This document shows positions 1-5,670 of a DNA stretch of 5,670 nucleotides, in pieces (within the stretch, counting starts at the first letter, position 1; every line of letters starts with the position of its first letter). The notes below the pieces were generated by a model. It did not search any database. It saw only the letters and a program-made list of their open reading frames with translations, and was not told the DNA's origin. This DNA is from an uncultured Verrucomicrobiales bacterium (GTDB lineage Bacteria; Verrucomicrobiota; Verrucomicrobiae; Limisphaerales; CANJSG01): contig CAMLMI010000319.1 in assembly GCA_946480965.1 (NCBI GenBank), positions 1-5,670 of the forward strand. The letters are read 5' to 3'. Position numbers and translations under genes: made by a program.

Positions 1-1
1 T

Positions 2-1528
2 GGCGCGGAGTTCATCCCGCAACTGGAGGAAGGAGCCATCGTGCTCCAGATGATCCGCAGCGGCAGCGCGGGCCTCGGTGCTTCGCTGGAACTCCAGAAG
101 CAAAGCGAAAGCATCCTGTTGAAGGAGTTTCCCGAGATCCGCGAAGCCTATTCCCGGATTGGCACGGCGGAGATCGCCCTCGATCCGATGGGGCCGAACA
201 CGGCCGACACGTTCTTCCTGCTGCATCCCCGTGAGCGCTGGCGTGAAATCAACGGTCGTCGCGTCACCCGGCCCGAGCTGGCGCAACTGATGGAGGAAAC
301 GTTGGTCCCGCGTGTTCCCGGTCAGAACTACGAGCGTAGCCAGCCGATCCAGCTTCGCTTCAACGAAATCATGGCGGGCGCGCGGGCCGACCTCGTGTGC
401 AAGGTCTTCGGCGACGACTACGAAACCATCGAGCGCCTGGCGGGCGAAGTGCGCGAGGTGTTGCTCAAGATTCCCGGCAACGGCGATCCGCCGCTCGAAG
501 GCGCAGGCCGAACGCCGATGCTGGAGATCACGCCCGACCGCTACGCGCTGCGCCGCTACGCGCTGCACGCCGACGACGTGAACCGCGTGGTCGAGACCGC
601 GCTGGGCGGGGCGGAAGTCGGCACGATGATCGAAGGCAACCGGCGTTTCCCCATTGTGGTGCGCGTGGCCGAATCGCTGCGCGAAGACCCCAATGCCATG
701 AAACGCCTGCCGGTCGGCACCGACAACGGCGGACTGCTCACGCTCGGCCAGGTGGCCACCATCACGAACGTCATGGCCGTGACCACCATTGCCCGCGAAA
801 ACGCCCAGCGCCGCATCGCCATCCTCATCAATGTCGAGGACCGTGATACCGGTGGATTTGTCGAAGAAGCCACGCGCGCCATCCGCGAGAAGGTCAGTTT
901 CCCGGCGGGCTACTACTTCGAGTTCGGCGGCCAGCTTGAAAACTATTTGGAGGCCAAACGACGGCTGACCATCGTGGTGCCGCTGGCGCTGGCCATCATC
1001 TTCGTGCTGATCTACCTCAGCTTCGGCTCGCTCCGGCAGGCCGCGCTGATCTATGTCTGCGTGCCGCTGGCGGTGACCGGCGGCGTGTTCGCGCTCGCGC
1101 TGCGCGGGATGCCCTTCACCATCAGCGCGGGCGTGGGTTTCATCGCCCTGAGCGGCATCGCCGTGCTGAACGGCATCATGCTCATCAGCTACATCAACCA
1201 GTTGCGCGCCGGAGGGAAGAACCTGCGCGACGCCGTGGTGGAAGGCACGCTGACCCGCCTGCGCCCGAAGCTCATGACCGCGCTCGTGGCGAGTCTCGGC
1301 TTCGTCCCTATGGCCATCGCCACCGGGGCGGGCGCGGAGGTCCAGCGCCCGCTGGCCACCGTCGTCATCGGCGGCATCATCACCTCGACTTTCCTCACGC
1401 TGCTCGTGTTGCCCGTGCTCTACGAGTGGATCGAGCGAAAACAAAAACCGGTGGACAGAGATTCAGAGGAGCCGTCTTCGGATGAAGACGGCACCGCTCC
1501 GGAAACCCTGTCCGCGACACATCCCTGA
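2..1528 (+). CDS. czcA: Heavy-metal efflux RND transporter, CzcA/CusA family, C-terminal half (5' partial)
   Basis: Inner-membrane proton-driven pump subunit of a tripartite metal efflux system. The frame is open from base 2, so the gene begins outside the window; 508 residues are visible of a family usually about 1,040. The first visible residues (GAEFIPQLEEG) are the typical entry into the second periplasmic domain. Residues 14 to about 320 form that domain, with RFNE near 119-122 and KVFGDD near 134-139. Five hydrophobic segments follow (about 322-345, 347-368, 374-398, 424-443, 451-474), matching TM8-TM12 of RND pumps; SGIAVLNGIMLISY lies in the third. In the FNE loop a Glu stands where CusA has a copper-binding Met, which favours a CzcA-like divalent-cation pump (Zn, Co, Cd, Ni) over Cu/Ag; this is inference from an eye alignment. 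The tail after WIERKQ is acidic and contains a strong hairpin. It is followed after 8 bases by a small exported protein gene. Confidence 0.95.
   Translation, partial: GAEFIPQLEEGAIVLQMIRSGSAGLGASLELQKQSESILLKEFPEIREAYSRIGTAEIALDPMGPNTADTFFLLHPRERWREINGRRVTRPELAQLMEETLVPRVPGQNYERSQPIQLRFNEIMAGARADLVCKVFGDDYETIERLAGEVREVLLKIPGNGDPPLEGAGRTPMLEITPDRYALRRYALHADDVNRVVETALGGAEVGTMIEGNRRFPIVVRVAESLREDPNAMKRLPVGTDNGGLLTLGQVATITNVMAVTTIARENAQRRIAILINVEDRDTGGFVEEATRAIREKVSFPAGYYFEFGGQLENYLEAKRRLTIVVPLALAIIFVLIYLSFGSLRQAALIYVCVPLAVTGGVFALALRGMPFTISAGVGFIALSGIAVLNGIMLISYINQLRAGGKNLRDAVVEGTLTRLRPKLMTALVASLGFVPMAIATGAGAEVQRPLATVVIGGIITSTFLTLLVLPVLYEWIERKQKPVDRDSEEPSSDEDGTAPETLSATHP
1468..1495. repeat. Perfect 9-bp hairpin (REP-like) in the 3' end of the pump gene
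   Basis: Arms GCCGTCTTC (1471-1479) and GAAGACGGC (1484-1492) are exact reverse complements around a 4-base loop GGAT. After an A/A mismatch two more G-C pairs (1468-1469 with 1494-1495) extend the stem. It lies 36 bases before the pump stop codon and encodes the acidic tail PSSDEDGT. No T-run follows, so it is not a standard intrinsic terminator. It could moderate translation or mRNA decay between the two genes, or be a dispersed palindromic repeat that invaded the end of the gene. The hairpin is seen directly; its role is unknown. Confidence 0.6.
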
Positions 1529-1536
1529 CGAACATC

Positions 1537-1983
1537 ATGAAGACTACATTACGCATCCTCACCTTAGCCGCCGCCCTGTGCGCCGGCCTTGCCACCGCCA
1601 CCGCTGCCGAGTCGAAAGTCGAAGGCGGCCCGAAAGGCGGGCGCATCCTCGAAAAGACCAGCCCCAAGGCCGAGTTCTTTGTCGAGAAGGACCACTCCGT
1701 CACCATCGCCTTCTACGACGAGAAGCTGAAACTCGTCGCTGTCGCCGACCAGAACGTGACCGTCATCGCCGACGTGAAGGGCAAGAAGACCTCGCTGGAG
1801 TTCGAGAAGAAGGGTGACACCCTCGTCAGCAAGACCAAGCTGCCGGAAGGCGACGGCTACAACCTCGTCGTGCAGTTCAAGCAGACGACCGAAGCCAAGC
1901 CGCAGAACTTCCGCTTCAAACTGGAGACCCATACCTGCGCAGGGTGCCAGCGAGCGGAGTATTCATGCACATGCGACGAATGA
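1537..1983 (+). CDS. Small exported protein with C-terminal Cys cluster, next to the metal pump
   Basis: 148-residue protein of no family I can name. Residues 1 to about 24 form a Sec signal peptide: K2 and R6, a hydrophobic core at 8-19, and an A-T-A-A site giving cleavage after residue 23 or 24, so the mature protein should be periplasmic. The middle (about 45-130) alternates short charged and hydrophobic stretches and looks like a small beta-sandwich. The C-terminus HTCAGCQRAEYSCTCDE has four cysteines (C134, C137, C144, C146; C-x2-C-x6-C-x-C) plus H132, a plausible metal site. The ATG follows the pump stop by 8 bases with no clear Shine-Dalgarno, suggesting translational coupling in one operon. 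A role as periplasmic metal chaperone or sensor partner of the pump is inference. Cys15 is not in a lipobox (preceded by A-A-L), so a lipoprotein is unlikely. Confidence 0.85.
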   Translation: MKTTLRILTLAAALCAGLATATAAESKVEGGPKGGRILEKTSPKAEFFVEKDHSVTIAFYDEKLKLVAVADQNVTVIADVKGKKTSLEFEKKGDTLVSKTKLPEGDGYNLVVQFKQTTEAKPQNFRFKLETHTCAGCQRAEYSCTCDE

Positions 1984-2279
1984 TGCCGCCGCTCCTGGCC
2001 ACTCCGGTGGAGGGAAGCCTGCGGCAATGTCGGGCGAACCAGGTGGCCGGAGACCAACGCGTCGCGACGCATCAGCTGCGCCATGCCGGCGGAGATTATC
2101 GGCTGCTGCGGAACGACTGCGGCCGGGGGCTGACGGAAGCGCAAAGCGGCTGCACCGAACAGAATGGACAACGACGAGCCGAGCGGAGGGAGCGTTGGTC
2201 GTGGGGCGTTCTCACACCGCCGGTCTGGCGGGACACGGGCTGGTGTTGGTCTCCTTGATTTGGTTCCCTGCCGCCTCGC
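1984..2279. other. Intergenic spacer with short dyads, no supported gene
   Basis: No convincing coding frame: the open frames here are Arg/Ser/Pro-rich and are shadows of neighbouring genes. Visible structure includes a stem CCAC/GTGG (1999-2002 with 2007-2010), distant complementary GGCCAC (1997-2002) and GTGGCC (2043-2048), a perfect 12-bp palindrome GCGTCGCGACGC (2059-2070), and a hairpin CCGCC-GGTCT-GGCGG (2217-2231) 48 bases before the next start. None has a following T-run, so no terminator can be called with confidence. No recognisable -35/-10 pair was found. The spacer presumably holds the end of the pump transcript and the promoter of the repeat-protein gene. Confidence 0.5.
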
Positions 2280-3641
2280 ATGAGCACGCCATCGAGCCGT
2301 TCGGCCCAGGACTATGTCGCGGAGAAGTCCGACGTGGAGCTGCGGCGGATGCTGCGGACACGCGGGACCAAGAAACGCCGTCGCGGAAAGGTGTCGTTCA
2401 ATCCCTGGGAAAAATGGGAGCTGGCCCTCCTGGGCAAACAGCCGGACAGCGCGGTGGCGCGGAAGATCGGCCGGAGCTTGGAAGCCGTGTCGCGGATGCG
2501 GAAGGTCCAAGGCATCCCGGCATTGCGCGCCCGTCCGAAGTGGACGGCGCGGGAGGATGCGTTGTTGGGAAAGTTCCCCGACCGGGAGACCGCCCGGCGA
2601 TTGGGCCGGGCCTATGGATCGGTGCGGGTGCGAAGGCTGGCGCTGGGCATCGCTGCCAAACCGGAGCCGTCCACCGTGGAGCGGTCGTGGAAGAGGAAAG
2701 AGTTGGCTCTCTTCGGTAAGGAGACCGACCGAGAAATCGCCTTGAAGACCGGCCGCTCACTCCGGGGCGTGACCAAGAAGCGCCTCGCTCTGGGCGTGGC
2801 TCCGGTTCCGGCGCACCGGCCCTGGACGAAGAAGGAGACCGCGCTCTTGGGCACAATGTCGGACCGGGAAGTGGCCCGACGAACCGGACGCCACTACAAG
2901 GCGGTCCACTGGCGGCGCAAGTCGCTCGACATCCCCAACACGGCGGGCATCCTGCGCGACTGGAGTCCCGAGGAGGACAAGCTGCTCGGCACCCTGCCGG
3001 ACCGGGAGCTGGCGCGGAAACTCGGACGCACCTACGACAGCGTGTCCCTCCGGCGGCATCGCCTCGGAATCCCTGTCAACAATCCCGCCTATCGGAACTG
3101 GAGCCCCGCCGAGGACCGGCTTTTGGGCCGGATGACCGACACCGATCTGGCGAAGAAATTGGGGCGGACGCGGCTGTCCGTGCAGCATCGGCGGACGAAG
3201 CTCGGCATCGAGGGGAAACCGGAGCAACGCCCGTGGACCGCCGAGGAGGATGCCCTGGCGGGCACGCTGCCGGATGCGACGCTGGCGCGCCGGCTGCGTC
3301 GCACCGTCGTGGCGGTCAAGGGCCGCCGCCAAAAGCTGGGCCGACCGCCGTTCGAGGCCCTGCGACGCCCGTGGGGTGAGAACGAAAACACGCTCCTGGG
3401 CACGGTGCCGGACGCGGAGGCCGCCCGGCGGTTGGGCCGTTCGGTGTCGTCGGTCATCAACCAACGCCACCGGCTCAACCGCCCGGCCTCCGACCACACC
3501 GACCGTCGCTGGACGAACGAGGAGAGCGCGCTTCTCGGGACCATGCCGGATGCCGAACTGGCCGTCCGTCTGGGACGAAGCCTCTTCAGCGTGCGGGGCC
3601 GCCGCCACTATCGGAAAATCGAGGCATGGGCCGGTCGCTGA
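2280..3641 (+). CDS. Tandem Myb/GcrA-like helix-turn-helix repeat protein (nine repeats)
   Basis: 453-residue cytosolic protein without signal peptide or membrane segment; I cannot assign a named family. Residues 22-37 are very basic (RRMLRTRGTKKRRRGK). Then nine repeats begin at Trp 43, 88, 137, 182, 228, 274, 319, 365 and 411. Consensus: W-x3-E-x2-L-L-G-x3-D-x3-A-x3-G-R-x4-V-x3-R, usually ending in LGI. Three helices are expected per unit; the third (for example TYDSVSLRRHRLGI) resembles the recognition helix of Myb/SANT-like domains and the GcrA N-terminal domain. A sequence-specific DNA-binding role is inferred from fold resemblance and the strong positive charge. The upstream in-frame stop (2256-2258) makes ATG 2280 the first ATG, but it has no Shine-Dalgarno. 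Met24 (2349) has GGAG at 2336-2339 with 9-base spacing and is an alternative start. No nuclease, ATPase or other effector domain is visible. It is convergent with the polymerase gene. Confidence 0.9.
   Translation: MSTPSSRSAQDYVAEKSDVELRRMLRTRGTKKRRRGKVSFNPWEKWELALLGKQPDSAVARKIGRSLEAVSRMRKVQGIPALRARPKWTAREDALLGKFPDRETARRLGRAYGSVRVRRLALGIAAKPEPSTVERSWKRKELALFGKETDREIALKTGRSLRGVTKKRLALGVAPVPAHRPWTKKETALLGTMSDREVARRTGRHYKAVHWRRKSLDIPNTAGILRDWSPEEDKLLGTLPDRELARKLGRTYDSVSLRRHRLGIPVNNPAYRNWSPAEDRLLGRMTDTDLAKKLGRTRLSVQHRRTKLGIEGKPEQRPWTAEEDALAGTLPDATLARRLRRTVVAVKGRRQKLGRPPFEALRRPWGENENTLLGTVPDAEAARRLGRSVSSVINQRHRLNRPASDHTDRRWTNEESALLGTMPDAELAVRLGRSLFSVRGRRHYRKIEAWAGR
2406..3614 (+). repeat. Nine tandem protein-coding repeats of about 45-49 codons
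   Basis: Repeat units start at the Trp codons at 2406, 2541, 2688, 2823, 2961, 3099, 3234, 3372 and 3510. Spacing is 45, 49, 45, 46, 46, 45, 46 and 46 codons; only the linker between units 2 and 3 is longer. Protein framework residues are kept in all nine units (W, E, L, G, D, A, R, V, R), while the DNA has diverged apart from short shared blocks such as GGACCGGGA. This suggests old duplication with selection on the fold rather than recent slippage. Unit 7 has Arg340 for the usual Gly before the conserved Arg, and unit 9 ends with HYRKI instead of LGI. Confidence 0.9.
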
Positions 3642-3697
3642 AGGGCACCATGTGGCGTCTTCCATGCACTTCCTTGGCGACAGTTGCGTGGTGCCCT
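3642..3697. terminator. Possible bidirectional terminator or inverted repeat between convergent genes
   Basis: AGGGCACCA (3642-3650) and TGGTGCCCT (3689-3697) are perfect 9-base inverted repeats starting directly after the TGA of the repeat-protein gene. The 38-base loop is long and no T-run follows on either strand, so function as a terminator is only suggested by position between convergent genes. Confidence 0.3.
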
Positions 3698-3725
3698 CCC
3701 GGTGCGGGGACGGGCGAGGCGACCT
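3684..3725 (-). repeat. Stretch resembling LTPALSP-type dispersed intergenic repeat
   Basis: Read on the minus strand this non-coding stretch translates as R-SPRPSPHREG-TTQ, close in pattern to the 'LTPALSP-RE' peptide produced by translating a well-known dispersed intergenic repeat of Verrucomicrobiota, Planctomycetota and some Myxococcota. It also contains an imperfect stem (CCTC 3695-3698 with GAGG 3716-3719). The match is by eye and degenerate. A second dyad, AGGCGAC (3717-3723) with GTCGCCT (3759-3765), completes the 127-base spacer. Confidence 0.3.
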
Positions 3726-3768
3726 GAGATGATCCGACACCATCGTGGGGCGTTGAATGTCGCCTGTT

Positions 3769-5670
3769 TCAGGAATCGTCTCGTGGCCGAAGTCTGGGCT
3801 TCCCCGCGTGCATCACCCGCAGCGTGAACCCGCGTCCGTTCTCGAAGGGTTCCACCTTGGCCGTCACTTCCAACACCGGGTAGCGCACGGTGGCCAGCGC
3901 GTAGCTGCGATAGGTTTGGGCGAAGAGTTCGGTTTCGACGATGCCGGTCCAGTCGGCCAGCGACAGGAATTTCATCGGCTCACCCGTGACTTGGTGATGC
4001 GTCCGCTGCTCCACCACCAGCCCGCAGGCAACCACCTCCTGACCGACGAATTCATGGAGCCGGTTCACCGGGCAATATGATTCCCAAGCGATGTCCGGGA
4101 AGAGATCGAGCGGATGCCCGTCCGCCACGAAGCCGAGCAGGTCTGTTTCCCATTCGAGTCGTTCCTTGCGCGTGGGTTCCCGTAGCGGCACTTCCGGCAG
4201 CCGCTCCAGTCCCGCAGGCGGCAGCAGCCATGCCTGCCCCGGTTCGGCGGTGCCGCCGTAGGTGCGGAGAAGATGCTGGGCCTGCCAGAACTGCCGCGTC
4301 CGCGTGTCGCCGAACTCGTCGAAACCGCCGACGCGGATCATCGCCTCCAGTTCTTCCGACGACGGCAGCACTCGATGGAAGAAGTCCGACAGCGAGACGA
4401 AGGCTCCCCGTTGCCGGGCTTGCGGGATGGCCTCCGTCGTTCGCGTCGTCAGTCCCTTGGTGCGGGTGAGCGGCACCCGGATGAACGCCCCGTGGGGCGT
4501 GAAGGCCGGTCCCGGTTCGTTGACCGAAGGCGGGAGCATCTTCAGTCCGAGCCGATGGCATTCGAGGACATAGACCAGCGGATGATAGAACCCTTTCCCG
4601 TTCGTCAGCACGCCCGCCATGAACTCGGCGGGGTGATACCGCTTCAGCCACGCCGCCTGATACGCTTCCACGCCGTAGGCGGTGCTGTGCGCCTTGTTGA
4701 AGGCGTAGCCGCTGAAGCCCGTCACCAGCTCCCAGACTTCGGCAATCTTGGCGTCGTCGTGTCCGCGAGCCTTGGCCGACGCCGCGAACTCCTTGCCGAT
4801 TTCGGCGACAACCTCCCGCTTTTGTTTGACCAAGGCCCGCCGCAGAACGTCGGCACGGCCCGGAGGCAGTCCGGCGAAGGCTTCCGAGATTTGCAGAATG
4901 TGCTCCTCATAGACCACCAGTCCAAACGTGCTCCGCAGACAGGCTTCAAGGCAGGGGTGCGGATACGTGATCGGCTCCATGCCTTGATAACGACGGGTGA
5001 AGGAGAGTTTCTTGGATTCGTTGGCCGCGCCGGGACGGATGACGGAGACGATGGCCACCAGCCCGTCGATCTCGCGCACGTTGGTCATGCGGCACAGCGA
5101 GATCATGGCGGGTGATTCTATGTGATGCACCGCCCGCGCTCCGCCCGCCGCGATCATCGCCCAGATTTCCGGGTCGTCCCACGGTTCCAGCGCGTTGAAA
5201 TCCACGTCGATTCCCCGTTGGGCGAGCCAAGCCTTGGCGTCGCGCATGACGGCCAGTCCGCCTTGGGCCAGCACGTCGATTTTGATGAGGCCGATGTCCT
5301 CCACGCCGTCCATGTCGTAGTGCGTCGTCGGAAGACCCTTGTTGGAGATGAACGCCGGCGTCAGCTCGTGCATGGGCTGGCAGGACAGGACCACGCCGCA
5401 GGGGTGCATCTTGGGATGCCGGGGAAAGCCGTCGAGAAAGGCCGCCATCTCCACGGCCGTCCGGTAAGGCTCTTCGTCGAGCGGCAGCGAGCGGGTTTCC
5501 GGGTTCGCCCGCAATAATTCGACCAGTCGAGTTCCGCCCGTCGGCGCTGATCCGTCCGGCACCCAACCGCCGCCGAAGCCCCACGGGAAATGCTCCGTGA
5601 ACTTCCGCACGTCCCGCTCCGCGACGCCGAGCACCTTGAGATCGCCGAGGATGACTTCGCCATTCGGCAG
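3769..5670 (-). CDS. dnaE: DNA polymerase III alpha-family (C-family) polymerase, C-terminal 633 residues (5' partial)
   Basis: Template-directed DNA polymerase of the DnaE/DnaE2 family. The frame stays open to base 5670, so the N-terminal PHP domain and first catalytic aspartates lie outside; TGA is at 3771-3769. Counting from the right edge: HPCGVVLS (89-96); YDMDG...GLIKIDVL (118-134), where D132 should be the third catalytic aspartate; HHIESPAM (182-189); SVIRPGAANE (209-218); VVYEEHILQISEAFAG (252-267) and RADVLRRAL (272-280) of the fingers; GYAFNKAHSTAYG (321-333) and WLKRYHPAEFMAGVLTN (341-357); HhH region about 400-460; OB-fold about 540-620. The protein ends about 10 residues after the OB-fold, without the tau-binding domain of replicative DnaE, which favours an error-prone DnaE2/ImuC-like or other accessory enzyme. 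The NGKGFYHPLVYVLE stretch differs from textbook DnaE2. No imuA/imuB is in view, but such partners would lie upstream, past the right edge. Confidence 0.93.
   Translation of the reverse strand: MPNGEVILGDLKVLGVAERDVRKFTEHFPWGFGGGWVPDGSAPTGGTRLVELLRANPETRSLPLDEEPYRTAVEMAAFLDGFPRHPKMHPCGVVLSCQPMHELTPAFISNKGLPTTHYDMDGVEDIGLIKIDVLAQGGLAVMRDAKAWLAQRGIDVDFNALEPWDDPEIWAMIAAGGARAVHHIESPAMISLCRMTNVREIDGLVAIVSVIRPGAANESKKLSFTRRYQGMEPITYPHPCLEACLRSTFGLVVYEEHILQISEAFAGLPPGRADVLRRALVKQKREVVAEIGKEFAASAKARGHDDAKIAEVWELVTGFSGYAFNKAHSTAYGVEAYQAAWLKRYHPAEFMAGVLTNGKGFYHPLVYVLECHRLGLKMLPPSVNEPGPAFTPHGAFIRVPLTRTKGLTTRTTEAIPQARQRGAFVSLSDFFHRVLPSSEELEAMIRVGGFDEFGDTRTRQFWQAQHLLRTYGGTAEPGQAWLLPPAGLERLPEVPLREPTRKERLEWETDLLGFVADGHPLDLFPDIAWESYCPVNRLHEFVGQEVVACGLVVEQRTHHQVTGEPMKFLSLADWTGIVETELFAQTYRSYALATVRYPVLEVTAKVEPFENGRGFTLRVMHAGKPRLRPRDDS

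Noticed and set aside
1468..1495. Intrinsic terminator at the strong hairpin
   Set aside because: It lies inside the coding sequence and is followed by ACCGCTCC rather than a T-run, with a closely spaced gene downstream.
1537..1620. Lipoprotein signal at Cys15 of the small exported protein
   Set aside because: The residues before Cys (A-A-L) do not fit a lipobox, whose -1 position is normally Gly, Ala or Ser; a signal peptidase I site at 23/24 fits better.
1857..2510. Minus-strand open frame of 217 codons over the spacer
   Set aside because: It overlaps the real genes at both ends, has no recognisable motifs and an Arg/Pro-rich composition typical of a GC shadow.
1814..2719. Plus-strand open frame of about 300 codons spanning the Cys-protein end, the spacer and the start of the repeat gene
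   Set aside because: It runs out of frame through two well-supported genes, and its translation is low-complexity and resembles no family.
2406..3614. CRISPR array or DNA satellite
   Set aside because: The periodicity is in the protein with diverged DNA; there are no identical direct repeats with unique spacers.
2280..3641. TALE-type or pentatricopeptide-type repeats
   Set aside because: Unit length is 45-49 residues rather than 33-35, and the W-E-LLG and GR-V-R framework fits a trihelical Myb/GcrA-like fold instead.
2757..3743. Long minus-strand open frame antisense to the repeat-protein gene
   Set aside because: Composition is Arg/Pro/Gly-rich with its own pseudo-repeats that mirror the plus-strand repeats; the plus strand has a clear conserved motif pattern. 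High GC makes such shadows common. Only its first codons, in the spacer, gave the LTPALSP-like hint.
4273..5115. Plus-strand open frame antisense to the polymerase
   Set aside because: The minus strand carries clear alpha-subunit motifs throughout; the antisense frame shows none.

Overview
The window looks like a piece of a GC-rich (by eye well above 60 %) bacterial chromosome. The mix of a CzcA-type pump, a small Cys-tailed exported protein, a tandem Myb/GcrA-like repeat protein and a divergent C-family polymerase most resembles Verrucomicrobiota. That placement is inference from remembered family resemblance, not from a database search.

Layout. (1) 2-1528 (+) is the C-terminal half of a heavy-metal RND efflux pump (CzcA/CusA family), cut by the left edge. 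(2) Eight bases later, 1537-1983 (+) encodes a small exported protein ending in a Cys cluster, probably in the same operon. A perfect 9-bp hairpin lies in the last codons of the pump gene. (3) 1984-2279 is a gene-free spacer of 296 bases with several short dyads, including a perfect 12-bp palindrome. (4) 2280-3641 (+) encodes a 453-residue protein made almost entirely of nine tandem 45-49-residue Trp-containing helix-turn-helix repeats. (5) 3642-3768 is a convergent spacer with a 9-bp inverted repeat and a stretch resembling the 'LTPALSP-RE' type of dispersed intergenic repeat. (6) 3769-5670 (-) is the C-terminal 633 residues of a DNA polymerase III alpha-family enzyme, cut by the right edge.

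The pump and the exported Cys protein plausibly act together in metal export across the envelope. The repeat protein and the polymerase are convergent and show no evident functional link to the pump.

The most interesting object is the repeat protein. All nine units keep the same framework residues (W, E, L, G, D, A, R, V, R). Variation in the predicted third helix falls at offsets 25, 28, 29 and 32 from the Trp, which is one helical face (i, i+3, i+4, i+7). That is the pattern expected if each unit reads DNA with its own set of contact residues.
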